A stretch of DNA of 64,000 nt from Algoriphagus aquimarinus (GTDB lineage: Bacteria; Bacteroidota; Bacteroidia; Cytophagales; Cyclobacteriaceae), in NCBI RefSeq assembly GCF_900112005.1, contig NZ_FOKK01000021.1:21280-85279 (forward strand), read 5' to 3'. Within the stretch, counting starts at the first letter, position 1. Every line of letters begins with the position of its first letter. Below are positions 35,012 to 43,851 of this stretch, one piece after another. The notes beneath the pieces were generated by a model. That model had not been told where the DNA came from. It did not search any database and saw nothing but the letters and a program-made list of their open reading frames with translations. A program made the position numbers and the translations under genes.

Positions 35012-36358
35012 ATGAATTCAAAACAATACGTATTCTTTTTATCGATTACTGCTGCCTTGGGCGGTTTCCTTTTTGGTTTTGACACTGCAGTAATTTCTGG
35101 TGCTGAACGTGCAATTCAGGATGTATGGGGACTAGGTGATCTTGCCCATGGCTTAGCCATAGCAATGGCTCTTTACGGAACTGTGATTGGAGCCTTATTC
35201 GGAGGGGTTCCTGCGGATAAATTTGGAAGAAAAAAGAGTTTGCTTTGGATTGGAGCATTGTATTTGATTTCTGCCGTGGGCTCTGGATTGGCTCCAGATC
35301 CTTATACATTTATGTTTTTTAGATTTATCGGAGGATTGGGAGTAGGGGCATCTTCAGTAGTTGCTCCCATGTATATTTCTGAAATTGCTCCTGCTAAAAA
35401 TAGAGGATTACTCGTCGCACTTTATCAGTTCAATATCGTCTTCGGAATCCTTATCGCCTATTTATCAAACTACCTGATAGGCACAGCTGGCATTGCAAAC
35501 GACTGGAGATGGATGCTTGGCGTGGAAGCAATTCCAGCCCTGATCTACTCCGCTATGATCTTCAGGATTCCAGAAAGTCCTCGTTGGTTGATTTCAAAAT
35601 TCAATGACCAAGTAAAAGCCAGAGAAATCTTAACCAGAACTGATCCTGATGGAGTAGATGAAGCGATTCGATTGGCAGTAATTGAAGAACAAACCATCAA
35701 GCAAAAAGGAAGCTTCTCTGCCCTATTTACCAAAGCATTCTTGTCCACTACCATGCTGGCTATTTTCATTGCCTTTTTCAATCAGGTTTCAGGCATCAAT
35801 GCGATCATCTATTTTGCTCCTCGTGTCTTTGAAATGGCAGGAATATCTACCGAATCAGCCCTCTTTTCCACCATAGGAATAGGCGTTATCAATCTCCTAG
35901 CAACCTTTGTTGGGTTGTATTTAATAGATCGTATAGGCAGAAAAAAATTAATGTACATCGGCTCGATTGGTTACATCATTTCGCTCTCACTGATGTCATA
36001 CAATTTCCTTGTGGGAGGAATTGACAATTTCTGGCTACCAATATTCGTATTTGCTTTTATAGCATCTCACGCGGTAGGTCAAGGAGCTGTGATTTGGGTA
36101 TTTATTTCCGAAGTATTCCCTAATGAACTTCGTGCTTACGGACAATCCATAGGATGTTTTACCCACTGGATATTAGCAGCATTGATTGCTAACGTCTTTC
36201 CATATTTCGCTACTCAGTTTGGTCCAGGTTACATCTTCGCATTCTTCGCACTGATGATGGTATGGCAATTACTTTGGGTGAAATATAAAATGCCAGAAAC
36301 TAAGGGCCGCTCATTGGAGGAGATTCAACAAGATTTACACAATACCAATGCAGCATAA
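35012..36358 (+). CDS. Sugar porter family MFS transporter
   Basis: Twelve hydrophobic segments in 448 residues with sugar-porter signatures: GGFLFGFDTAVISGA in helix 1, ADKFGRKKSL between helices 2 and 3, PMYISEIAPAKNRG, PESPRWLISKF, NQVSGINAIIYFAP in helix 7, LIDRIGRKKLM, SEVFPNELRAYGQS and the tail PETKGRSLEEI. It is a proton or sodium-coupled hexose/pentose importer of the XylE/GalP/GLUT type. It overlaps the PfkB kinase gene by 11 bp, so uptake and phosphorylation of one sugar are coupled; fructose is a reasonable guess. Confidence 0.92.
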   Translation: MNSKQYVFFLSITAALGGFLFGFDTAVISGAERAIQDVWGLGDLAHGLAIAMALYGTVIGALFGGVPADKFGRKKSLLWIGALYLISAVGSGLAPDPYTFMFFRFIGGLGVGASSVVAPMYISEIAPAKNRGLLVALYQFNIVFGILIAYLSNYLIGTAGIANDWRWMLGVEAIPALIYSAMIFRIPESPRWLISKFNDQVKAREILTRTDPDGVDEAIRLAVIEEQTIKQKGSFSALFTKAFLSTTMLAIFIAFFNQVSGINAIIYFAPRVFEMAGISTESALFSTIGIGVINLLATFVGLYLIDRIGRKKLMYIGSIGYIISLSLMSYNFLVGGIDNFWLPIFVFAFIASHAVGQGAVIWVFISEVFPNELRAYGQSIGCFTHWILAALIANVFPYFATQFGPGYIFAFFALMMVWQLLWVKYKMPETKGRSLEEIQQDLHNTNAA

Positions 36359-37211
36359 AGCAGTCATATTCGGAGAAATGTTATGGGATTGCCTCCCTTC
36401 AGGTCCTGTACCTGGGGGTGCACCAATGAATGTCACACTTAACCTACATCAGCTAGGGTTAGATTCTAGACTAATTTCCGCTGTGGGAAAAGATACGGAA
36501 GGTCAACAACTTCTGGAATTCTTAGAGACATTCAATCTTCCTTTGAATTTGATTCAATTTAATGCTGAGCACAAGACTTCAAAGGTTTTAGTAAATGTTG
36601 ATGATCCGGAAAATATCAAGTACACCATCGTATCACCCGTAGCATGGGATTTTATCCATTGGAATACTGAAATAGATGAGGCTGTCGAAGCTTCGGATGC
36701 TTTTGTATTTGGCACCCTTGGGGTTCGCAATGGTGAAAGCCTAACCACCCTTCTCAAATTACTTCATCATAAAACCTTGCGAGTTTTTGATGTTAACTTC
36801 CGTCCTCCATTTTATGATTTTGAGATTATTGAGACCCTACTCGGTTTCACAGATATTCTAAAAATCAACGAAGATGAGTTGGATATTTTTGCAGACTATT
36901 TTGATGTTGAACCTAGTGTAAAAAGTGTCTGTAGTCACCTAGACCAGCATTACCCTATGGATCTGATCTGTGTAACTCAAGGATCGAAAGGTGCTTTGAT
37001 CTACAAAGACGGACACATCACCTCTCATGAAGGCTATAAGGTGAAAGTGGCTGATAGCATCGGAGCTGGAGATGCTTTCCTCAGTGGTTTTATCAAAACA
37101 TATTTAGAAGATCAACCTCTGGATCAGGTTTTAGACTTCGCTTGTAAACTTGGAGCTTTCGTAGCAAGCAAAAAAGGTGGAACACCTAGGTATGAGGTTT
37201 CTGATTTGTAA
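36348..37211 (+). CDS. PfkB-family carbohydrate kinase (probable fructokinase)
   Basis: The 287-residue ribokinase-fold protein opens with AVIFGEMLWDCLPSG and GGAPMNVTLNLHQLG, the substrate side used by fructokinases. It ends with VADSIGAGDAFLSGF, which supplies the anion hole and catalytic aspartate. FDVNFRPPF is also kinase-typical. It phosphorylates a sugar with ATP in the cytoplasm. The 11 bp overlap with the transporter indicates a dedicated transporter-kinase pair. Exact sugar specificity cannot be fixed by eye. Confidence 0.88.
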   Translation: MQHKAVIFGEMLWDCLPSGPVPGGAPMNVTLNLHQLGLDSRLISAVGKDTEGQQLLEFLETFNLPLNLIQFNAEHKTSKVLVNVDDPENIKYTIVSPVAWDFIHWNTEIDEAVEASDAFVFGTLGVRNGESLTTLLKLLHHKTLRVFDVNFRPPFYDFEIIETLLGFTDILKINEDELDIFADYFDVEPSVKSVCSHLDQHYPMDLICVTQGSKGALIYKDGHITSHEGYKVKVADSIGAGDAFLSGFIKTYLEDQPLDQVLDFACKLGAFVASKKGGTPRYEVSDL

Positions 37212-37327
37212 AGTGCTCGACCACAATACTCAGTCGCAGTATTCAAAACGCTACGCGTTAGTGATAAACAATTTGAGCTGAATGGTTATTGAGAGTGTAT
37301 ACTGATCACCGCGACTGCGAGTGCAAA
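37212..37327. other. Convergent intergenic region with nested inverted repeats
   Basis: AATACT (37225-37230) pairs with AGTATT (37238-37243). The loop sequence CAGTCGC (37231-37237) is complementary to GCGACTG about 75 bp further on. No T-tract follows, so this is not a standard terminator. Confidence 0.4.
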
Positions 37328-37720
37328 CTAAACCGCCTCTCTAATCCTCTCCGCTATCTCCGCCAATTCCTCATTACTAAGCTTCAGCTTCGCACGAGTG
37401 AAATTAATATCATCCATTGAATTCAAAGGGACGAGATGAACGTGAACATGAGGAACTTCAAGACCGATCACAGCGACACCTACTCGTGTGCATTTGATGG
37501 TTTTATCAATGGCCTTCGCTACTCGCTGTGCAAAAACATGTAAGCCAGAAAGCACTTCTGGCTCCAAATCAAAAATGTAATCAACTTCCTGCTTTGGAAC
37601 AACGAGCACATGACCTTTGACTAAAGGCATGATATCTAGGAAAGCAATGTAATTTTCATCCTCTGCTACGATCTGAGCGGGAATTTCTCGATTGATGATT
37701 TTGGTGAAAATTGAAGCCAT
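37328..37720 (-). CDS. HIT family nucleotide-binding protein
   Basis: The start at 37720 gives MASIFTKIINREIPAQIV, the usual HIT N-terminus; the extension to 37747 lies in the greA terminator. The 130-residue protein carries the histidine triad HVHVHLVP and FLDIMPLVKGHVLVVPK. HIT hydrolases act on adenosine phosphoramidates and related mononucleotide conjugates. It lies just downstream of greA but behind a terminator hairpin. Confidence 0.92.
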   Translation of the reverse strand: MASIFTKIINREIPAQIVAEDENYIAFLDIMPLVKGHVLVVPKQEVDYIFDLEPEVLSGLHVFAQRVAKAIDKTIKCTRVGVAVIGLEVPHVHVHLVPLNSMDDINFTRAKLKLSNEELAEIAERIREAV

Positions 37721-37727
37721 AATCTGT

Positions 37728-37758
37728 AAAAATAAAAATCCCGACATATGCCGGGATT
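37728..37758 (-). terminator. Terminator between greA and the HIT gene
   Basis: AATCCCG (37737-37743) pairs with CGGGATT (37752-37758); on the minus strand the stem is followed by TTTATTTTTA. Read-through or its own promoter must supply the HIT gene. Confidence 0.8.
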
Positions 37759-37761
37759 GAG

Positions 37762-38235
37762 TTAGAATGAAATATCTAATATTTCGAATTGAAGTGTTCC
37801 TGCTGGAGCTACTACCTCAGCAATATCACCTATTTTTTTACCTACAAGGCCTTTTCCAAAAGGAGAAGCAAGAGAAATCTTACCTGCTTTCAAATCAGCC
37901 TCTTGCTCAGAAACCAAGGTATAACTAACAGTCATGCCGTTTTTCACGTTTTTGATCTTCACCGTAGTCAAGATCCCAACCTTTGAAATATCCAGTTGAG
38001 AGCTATCAAGAACTCTCGCATTTCCAACTACAGCTTCCAACTTAGCAATTTTAAGCTCCAGGTGTCCCTGGGCATCCTTTGCAGCATCATATTCGGCATT
38101 TTCGCTAAGGTCACCTTTGTCTCTAGCTTCCGCGATCTGATTAGATATATCAGTTCTGCCTTTTGTTCTAAGCATTTGAAGTTCGTCCTTCAATCGCTTC
38201 AAACCCTCTTCAGTATAATATTGTATTTCTCCCAT
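37762..38235 (-). CDS. greA: Transcription elongation factor GreA
   Basis: The 157-residue protein has the N-terminal coiled coil (YYTEEGLKRLKDELQ, AEARDKGDLSENAEYDAAKDAQ with the acidic tip DLSENAEYD) and the C-terminal FKBP-like domain (SPFGKGLVGKKIGDIAEV). It rescues backtracked RNA polymerase by stimulating transcript cleavage. Standard length. A terminator follows directly; the gene upstream (2-hydroxyacid dehydrogenase) also ends in a terminator, so greA is probably a single-gene unit. Confidence 0.96.
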   Translation of the reverse strand: MGEIQYYTEEGLKRLKDELQMLRTKGRTDISNQIAEARDKGDLSENAEYDAAKDAQGHLELKIAKLEAVVGNARVLDSSQLDISKVGILTTVKIKNVKNGMTVSYTLVSEQEADLKAGKISLASPFGKGLVGKKIGDIAEVVAPAGTLQFEILDISF

Positions 38236-38258
38236 AATCTACTCTATTAAAAAGCTAC

Positions 38259-38294
38259 AAAAACAAAGTAACGGTCGCAAGACGTGACCGTTAC
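38259..38294 (-). terminator. Terminator after the 2-hydroxyacid dehydrogenase gene
   Basis: GTAACGGTC (38268-38276) and GACCGTTAC (38286-38294) form a perfect 9 bp stem with a 9 nt loop; the minus strand continues TTTGTTTTTG. It lies ~90 bp beyond the dehydrogenase stop. Confidence 0.75.
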
Positions 38295-38386
38295 CTTGTT
38301 ATTAGCTTGTATTTGAACTACAAAGATAACAAAGCTTTGAAACAAAGCAAAGCCGCATTTTCTTTGACCAACTTTTGAAAACTTGT

Positions 38387-39322
38387 TTAAGAGCCCTTAA
38401 AGGCCTTTTTGATCCTTTTTGCTAAAACTTTATTAATCTTTTCATAAGATTCATAGGTCCAACCCGCTACGTGAGGACTAAACAATACATTCTCTCGCGC
38501 CGCCAACTTTTCAAATTCGGCTTTTTGATCAGGAGTGAACTTCTGGAACTTTTCATTTTCCAAAACATCCAACAAAGCACCACGCAAGATGCCCTGATCT
38601 AAAGCCTCATTCAACGTCTTGAAACTTATCACCTCTCCCCTAGCTGTATTGATCAACCAGAAAGGTTTGGCAAAACTTTTAAGCTCCTTCAAGGTGAAAA
38701 AATCTTTCGTCTCAGGAGTAAGTGGCACATGTATACTCAAAATATCTGCCTCAGCTTTTAGCTTTTCCCACATCACTTCCTGAACGACATCATCGCCAAA
38801 ATCCATCTTAAATTTATCATAGGCTAGAATTTCAACTTTAAAGCCTTGAAGGCGGTGAGCAAAGGATTTACCCATATTGCCATAGCCCATGATGCCCACA
38901 GTTTTTCCTGCCAGCTCATGGCCACGATTTCCTTCTCGATCCCAAATGCCTTTTCGAACTTCCTGATCGGATTTTCCCACATTATTAAATAATGACAAGA
39001 GCATTCCGACTGCATGTTCCGCTACCGCATCTCTATTTCCCTTAGCAGCATGGAAAAGCTTAATGTCATGTTCAGCCATATACTCCAGATCTATCTTATC
39101 CAGACCTGCTCCAGCTCTACCAATGAATTTAAGATTAGTTGCTCGCTCCAAAAGATCTCGATCCATCGGAGTCTTTGATCTTATGATGAGTCCATCAAAT
39201 TCCGCCACAGTAGCGATGATTTCCTCCCGATTGATTTCAGGTGCGTAGATTACCTCATGTCCTTCCTTTTGCAGCATAGGCATGATACTTTCATGCATTT
39301 CGTCAATGATAAGAATCTTCAT
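38387..39322 (-). CDS. D-isomer-specific 2-hydroxyacid dehydrogenase (phosphoglycerate dehydrogenase-like)
   Basis: The 311-residue protein has the split catalytic domain around a Rossmann domain with VGIMGYGNMGKS. The catalytic set is visible as NTARGE (Arg), LLDVLENE (Glu) and SPHVAGWT (His). LIIRSKTPMD and FIGRAGAGLDKIDL resemble D-3-phosphoglycerate dehydrogenase, but no regulatory ACT domain is present and serC is not adjacent, so the substrate is left open. It starts 13 bp after mgtE ends and probably belongs to the rsmA-mgtE transcript. Confidence 0.88.
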   Translation of the reverse strand: MKILIIDEMHESIMPMLQKEGHEVIYAPEINREEIIATVAEFDGLIIRSKTPMDRDLLERATNLKFIGRAGAGLDKIDLEYMAEHDIKLFHAAKGNRDAVAEHAVGMLLSLFNNVGKSDQEVRKGIWDREGNRGHELAGKTVGIMGYGNMGKSFAHRLQGFKVEILAYDKFKMDFGDDVVQEVMWEKLKAEADILSIHVPLTPETKDFFTLKELKSFAKPFWLINTARGEVISFKTLNEALDQGILRGALLDVLENEKFQKFTPDQKAEFEKLAARENVLFSPHVAGWTYESYEKINKVLAKRIKKAFKGS

Positions 39323-39335
39323 TTTTTGAAAGAAA

Positions 39336-40703
39336 TTAGATGTGTAATAAAGACATGGCGACTAAAAAGTAAACTGCAAGACCAATGAGGTCATTTGCTG
39401 TGGTGATAAAAGGTCCAGAAGCCAAAGCCGGATTTATACCTATTTTATCAAGTATGATCGGTGTTATCGTCCCCATAAATGAGGCAAGTAATACAACTGA
39501 AAACAAGGCTATTGATACGACCATCGCGAATGCTACGTCGGTTTTGTAAAATAAAACAACCACGCCAAATACGAAAGTAGCTAAGATCAACCCGTTCAAT
39601 ATTGCTACTAGCAACACCTTCAGAAATCTCTTGGCCATCGAATCATCAAAAATTGATTTGCTCGCTAAGGATTGCACTACGATGGAGGAAGTTTGAATTC
39701 CAACATTCCCCCCAGTAGCTGTAATGAGAGGAATAAAAAAGGCAAGTGCTGTTACTTTGCTAAGCCCTTCTTCGAAAAAACCTATAAACCCCGCTCCTAG
39801 CAAACCACCACAGATACCAATCAGCAACCATGGCAATCTGGCTTTGGAAAGCTTGATTACACTATCGTACTCATCGACTGTATCGGATATACCCGTCATC
39901 GCCTGAATATCTTCTTCGGCTTCCTCACGAATTACATCCAAGATATCATCGACAGTGATTCTACCCACCAGCTTATTCTTGCTATTCACCACCGGAAGTG
40001 ATTCCAAATCATACTTACGCATGACTTGAGCTACTTCTTCCTGATCCATATAAGTAGGCACAGAAATCACCTCTTCCTCATAGATATCCTCGATCTTCGT
40101 TTCCTCTGATGCTAGGACGATCCGCTTTAGGGACACGATCCCCATCAATTGCTGTCTATTGTTGACAACAAAAATAGAGTAGATCTTACTTACATTTTCT
40201 GCCTGACGACGGATCTCATTAATTGTCTGAACGACATTCCAGTTCTTATTGGCTCGAATGTATTCCTTCGCCATAATACCACCAGCTGTATCCTGATCGT
40301 ATCGTAAGAGTTCGAGTATTTGATCTGACTTTACTTTATCCTGAAAGTGGCTGATGATATCTTCTCTCTCCCTTTCCAAGAAAAGATTAAGAATATCCGC
40401 ACCATCATCGGAGTCCATCAGCTCAATCAAATTGGCCATTTCTTGAACGTCCAACTCCTTCAGAACTCTATGCTGAGTCGTAGCTTCCAGCTCGATAATA
40501 ATATCTGCAGACAACTGCGCATCCAGCACTCGAAGCACGTAGATGGAGTCTTCCATCGACAACTCATCGAGCAGTGCAGCAATATCAGCCACATTCACTC
40601 CATCCAGCGACTCCTGGATGAAGTTTAAATTCTCGGCTTCAATCGCTTGCTGGAGGCTTTCTAAGTATTCTTTCGAAAGTTCAAACTGCTTAATTATTTC
40701 CAC
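39336..40703 (-). CDS. mgtE: MgtE-family magnesium channel
   Basis: The 455-residue protein has an N-terminal helical MgtE_N domain (to ~130), paired CBS domains (~135-255; VPTYMDQEEVAQVMRKYDLESLPVV, VGRITVDDILDVI), a connecting helix, and five membrane helices from ~285 with the pore-lining PLITATGGNVGIQTSSIVVQ and FMGTITPIILDKIGINPALASGP (broken here by description). Cytoplasmic magnesium closes the channel. Its start overlaps rsmA by 14 bp. It duplicates CorA function at 6.2 kb by a different family. Confidence 0.94.
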   Translation of the reverse strand: MEIIKQFELSKEYLESLQQAIEAENLNFIQESLDGVNVADIAALLDELSMEDSIYVLRVLDAQLSADIIIELEATTQHRVLKELDVQEMANLIELMDSDDGADILNLFLEREREDIISHFQDKVKSDQILELLRYDQDTAGGIMAKEYIRANKNWNVVQTINEIRRQAENVSKIYSIFVVNNRQQLMGIVSLKRIVLASEETKIEDIYEEEVISVPTYMDQEEVAQVMRKYDLESLPVVNSKNKLVGRITVDDILDVIREEAEEDIQAMTGISDTVDEYDSVIKLSKARLPWLLIGICGGLLGAGFIGFFEEGLSKVTALAFFIPLITATGGNVGIQTSSIVVQSLASKSIFDDSMAKRFLKVLLVAILNGLILATFVFGVVVLFYKTDVAFAMVVSIALFSVVLLASFMGTITPIILDKIGINPALASGPFITTANDLIGLAVYFLVAMSLLHI

Positions 40704-41475
40704 GAGAAGCTTCGATTGTTTGAGTTAGAAATATAAATTCAGCCACATCCAATTGCTCTGCGCGTAAATCCAAAATCGGATTTGAATTAAACTCCTCGGG
40801 AAGATTAAAAGGCTTCATGCAGTTTCGAAGTGTTTTTCTTCTATTCCCAAAACCAGCTTTGACCACCTGCTTGAAAAGTTTTTCGTTGCAATCCAGCTTT
40901 TCCGTTGTATTCCGAGTCAGACGAATCACTCCGGAATTGACTCTCGGAGGAGGATCAAATACATGAGGCGGAACAGTAAATAAGTATTCTATATCGTAAT
41001 AAGCCTGCAAAAGCACAGATAATATCCCGTAGTCTTTATTTCCTTTTGGCGAAGCAATACGTTCCGCTACTTCCTTTTGCAGCATGCACACCACTTCCGT
41101 CACCTGATCTTTTACATCCAGTACTTTGAAGAAAATCTGTGAGGATATATTGTATGGGAAATTGCCCACAATGGCAAACTTGTCCGGAAATGCCTCTTGA
41201 AGATGCATTTTCAAAAAGTCCCCTTCTATGATCTTATCCCCTAATTCAGGATATTTTTTATGCAGATAAGCAATAGATTCCTTGTCGATATCGATTAGGT
41301 GTAGATCCAGATTTCCTTTCAATAAGAAATCCGTAAGCACACCCATACCAGGCCCAATTTCAAGGACTTTGCTTACTTCATTATGACCTTTGACCGCTTG
41401 CGCTATTTGCTCCGCAATACTCAAATCGGTCAAAAAGTGTTGTCCCAAGTGTTTCTTGGCTTTGACCTTTTCCAT
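40690..41475 (-). CDS. rsmA: 16S rRNA dimethyladenosine transferase
   Basis: RsmA/KsgA dimethylates two adjacent adenosines in helix 45 of 16S rRNA during 30S maturation. KAKKHLGQHFLTD, LEIGPGMGVLTDFLL (SAM-binding), VGNFPYNISSQIFFKVL (catalytic NFPY) and VPPHVFDPPPRVNSGVI are all diagnostic, and the 261-residue length is standard. The stop lies inside the start of mgtE (14 bp overlap). The divergent neighbour is pdxA, a linkage known in many bacteria. Confidence 0.96.
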   Translation of the reverse strand: MEKVKAKKHLGQHFLTDLSIAEQIAQAVKGHNEVSKVLEIGPGMGVLTDFLLKGNLDLHLIDIDKESIAYLHKKYPELGDKIIEGDFLKMHLQEAFPDKFAIVGNFPYNISSQIFFKVLDVKDQVTEVVCMLQKEVAERIASPKGNKDYGILSVLLQAYYDIEYLFTVPPHVFDPPPRVNSGVIRLTRNTTEKLDCNEKLFKQVVKAGFGNRRKTLRNCMKPFNLPEEFNSNPILDLRAEQLDVAEFIFLTQTIEASRGNN

Positions 41476-41597
41476 CGGTTAGCTCAGATAAATTTTTATA
41501 AATTAGCGAAATCAAAATTAAGAGAATAATTCTAAAGGACTAGCGAACTGAGGTAGGCATGACCAAACCTTAACATCAAGTCCACATTATATTTTAT

Positions 41598-42620
41598 ATG
41601 CATCCACGAAAGATCAAACCCATTATCGGAATAAGTATTGGCGATATCAATGGTATAGGCGTAGAAGTCACCATGAAAGCCTTGCTTGACAATAGAACCT
41701 ACAAGTCCTTTACCCCGCTAATCTATGCACATGGTAAAGCGATAACTTTCTATAGAAAGCAATTGGGGCTAGATGATTTCAATTTTGCGCAAATTAAAAG
41801 CCTGGACGAGATTCAGCACAAGCGCATCAATGTAATCAATGTAACCGAAGAATGTCCTGAGGTTATTCCCGGTGTGGAAACGCATGAAGCGGGGAAATTT
41901 GCTTTGGAAGCATTAAAGATGGCTGTAAATGATCTGAAAGAAGGAAAGATTCAGGCGTTGGTAACAGCTCCGCTGAATAAAAACAACGTGAATTCTGAAG
42001 AACTTCCATTTGTAGGACATACAGAATTCATCACTGAAGCCGTAGGATCAAAAGAAAGTTTGATGTTAATGGTATCAGAACAGCTACGAGTAGGATTAGT
42101 TACCGGTCATGTGCCTTTGGCAAAAGTGGCTGAGAATGTAACTCAGGAACGAATCAATCAGAAAGCTAAAATTCTTCTTAAAAGCCTTGAAAAAGACTTT
42201 GGTATCAATAAACCTAAAATCGCAATCTTGGGTCTTAACCCACATGCTGGTGAAGATGGACTATTAGGCGAGGAAGAAGAAAAAATCATCAAGCCAGCAA
42301 TTCATGCGCTAAAGGATCAAAACAAGATGGTTTTTGGCCCCTATCCCGCTGATGGATTTTTCGGAATGGCACACCAAACCAAATTTGATGGCGTTCTGGC
42401 TATGTATCACGATCAAGGATTAGTACCTTTCAAATCCATGGCATTCAGTACTGGCGTAAACTTCACCGCAGGTTTGCCTGTAGTGAGAACATCACCAGAT
42501 CATGGTACAGCTTATAATATTGCAGGAAAAAATCTGGCAGACGAAGGCTCCATGAGGGCAGCTATTTTCCTTGCAGCAGACATTATTCAATTACACAACC
42601 CACAAGAATCGGAGGATTGA
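41598..42620 (+). CDS. pdxA: 4-hydroxythreonine-4-phosphate dehydrogenase
   Basis: It works in the DXP-dependent pathway to pyridoxal 5'-phosphate, oxidising 4-phosphohydroxy-L-threonine. PIIGISIGDINGIGVEV opens the protein; ALVTAPLNKNNV, GHTEFI, GLVTGHVPLA, LGLNPHAGEDG, MYHDQGLVPFK and RTSPDHGTAYNIAG supply substrate contacts and the metal-binding histidines. At 340 residues it is complete. It is divergent from rsmA. Confidence 0.95.
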   Translation: MHPRKIKPIIGISIGDINGIGVEVTMKALLDNRTYKSFTPLIYAHGKAITFYRKQLGLDDFNFAQIKSLDEIQHKRINVINVTEECPEVIPGVETHEAGKFALEALKMAVNDLKEGKIQALVTAPLNKNNVNSEELPFVGHTEFITEAVGSKESLMLMVSEQLRVGLVTGHVPLAKVAENVTQERINQKAKILLKSLEKDFGINKPKIAILGLNPHAGEDGLLGEEEEKIIKPAIHALKDQNKMVFGPYPADGFFGMAHQTKFDGVLAMYHDQGLVPFKSMAFSTGVNFTAGLPVVRTSPDHGTAYNIAGKNLADEGSMRAAIFLAADIIQLHNPQESED

Positions 42621-42781
42621 GAAGGAAAAAAGGAGATTTATTAATTGAAATCTAGTCTGAATGAAACAGACAGGCATGTTGCGAGTTACGCACAGAGCAA
42701 TGATTAATGGGATGATTGATTCAGTCTGACCATTCAAAAATAAAAATAATCAGACTAAACCAAAGATTATTTCAAAATCTC

Positions 42782-42813
42782 TTTCATCCTTTTATAATAA
42801 TTCACTATTTTTG
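42782..42813 (+). promoter_or_regulatory. Probable promoter of the DUF177-rpmF unit
   Basis: TTTC (42782-42785), 20 bp spacer, TATTTTTG (42806-42813), a full -7 match and a 3/4 -33 match. Transcription would start ~20 bp before the GTG at 42839. Confidence 0.55.
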
Positions 42814-42838
42814 CGGTCTTAAATCGAGAGGAGGTATC

Positions 42839-43411
42839 GTGAAATTCTGGAGAACATTTGATATTGAGGTCATTAAGTTCCTCGAAGGCATCCACGAAAT
42901 TGACTTCGAGATTGGAGATTCATTTTTCCAACACTTCGAAGACAACGAACTTGTCAAAAAAGGCAATTTGATCGTACGGATCAAGATGAAAGTCGGAGCC
43001 AACTTAATTGAAATGAAATTTCATATCGCGGGTAAAGTAACCTTAACCTGTGATAGAAGTCTGGAGTCTTTTGAAGAGCCTTTGGATTTTCATGAAAAGA
43101 TGATTTTCAAATACGGTTCAGAGGAAAAAGAAATCGACGAAAACATGAGCATGATCACTCGGGACACTCCGAAAGTGAATGTAGCTCAGTTGATTTATGA
43201 ATTTATTTTGTTGGGATTACCAGCAAAGAAGATTCATCCTGACTACAGAAATGAGATGGATGATGAGGAGTACGAGGGAGAGGGAATTTACGCCTATATA
43301 GATGGGCAAGATTCTCAGGATCAAGACGACGAATCAGATTCTAATGAAGATAATAACAGTGCAGTTGATCCTAGATGGGATCTTTTAAAAAAATTAAAAA
43401 ATAAGGAATAA
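42839..43411 (+). CDS. DUF177 (YceD-like) protein
   Basis: The start is GTG at 42839, preceded by GGAGGT, an unusually good Shine-Dalgarno for this phylum; the open frame to 42716 runs over the predicted promoter. The 190-residue protein has KFWRTFDIEVIKFLEGIHEIDF, a beta-rich core with KVTLTCDRSLESFEEPL, and an acidic C-terminus with GQDSQDQDDESDSNE. DUF177 proteins are almost always beside rpmF, as here (18 bp), and are linked to ribosome/23S rRNA accumulation. One of the usual Cys residues in the core is retained (TCDR). Confidence 0.9.
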   Translation: MKFWRTFDIEVIKFLEGIHEIDFEIGDSFFQHFEDNELVKKGNLIVRIKMKVGANLIEMKFHIAGKVTLTCDRSLESFEEPLDFHEKMIFKYGSEEKEIDENMSMITRDTPKVNVAQLIYEFILLGLPAKKIHPDYRNEMDDEEYEGEGIYAYIDGQDSQDQDDESDSNEDNNSAVDPRWDLLKKLKNKE

Positions 43412-43429
43412 TTATAAACCACGCATAAA

Positions 43430-43621
43430 ATGGCACATCCTAAACGAAAAATTTCGAAAACCAGAAGAGATAAAAGAAGAACTCACTACAAGTTGGAGGC
43501 TCCAGGTTTGGCGAAATGCCCAACTACAGGTGAAATGCACCTACCACACAGAGCTTTCTGGTTGGACGGTAAATTGTACTACAAAGGACAAGTTATCATC
43601 GAGAAAGAAATCTTGGCTTAA
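43430..43621 (+). CDS. rpmF: 50S ribosomal protein L32
   Basis: The 63-residue protein begins MAHPKRKISKTRRDKRRTHY, as in bacterial L32, and has a compact C-terminal part (KCPTTGEMHLPHRAFW). It keeps one Cys of the zinc-ribbon region, so it is of the form without four Cys ligands. It follows DUF177 by 18 bp and is closed by a strong terminator. Confidence 0.96.
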   Translation: MAHPKRKISKTRRDKRRTHYKLEAPGLAKCPTTGEMHLPHRAFWLDGKLYYKGQVIIEKEILA

Positions 43622-43642
43622 TCAGTCATTTGAAACTGAAAA

Positions 43643-43677
43643 AATCCATTTGCAAGTAGCAAATGGATTTTTTTTGC
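43643..43677 (+). terminator. Terminator after rpmF
   Basis: AATCCATTTGC (43643-43653), loop AAGTA, and GCAAATGGATT (43659-43669) form an 11 bp stem followed by seven T. Confidence 0.92.
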
Positions 43678-43737
43678 TTTTGGCCTAATTCAAAACACTT
43701 GTTTATCAAGCCTAATCCTTTCCAATGATGGATTTAT

Positions 43738-43769
43738 TTTGGTAGAGAATGACAATTGTAATATTTTTG
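43738..43769 (+). promoter_or_regulatory. Bacteroidota-type promoter of fabH
   Basis: TTTG (43738-43741), 20 bp spacer, TATTTTTG (43762-43769): full match to TTTG-N20-TAnnTTTG. It predicts a ~75 nt untranslated leader before fabH. Confidence 0.65.
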
Positions 43770-43851
43770 CCTTCCTTACAGGATACAACACATCCATAAC
43801 AAACAGTTTGAGATGATTTTGATTTGATCGTCTTAGCTTAACCCCAGCATA

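Noticed and set aside
37212..37327. Nested inverted repeats as a terminator for the PfkB and HIT genes
   Set aside because: No T-tract follows either arm, so it is listed only as intergenic structure.
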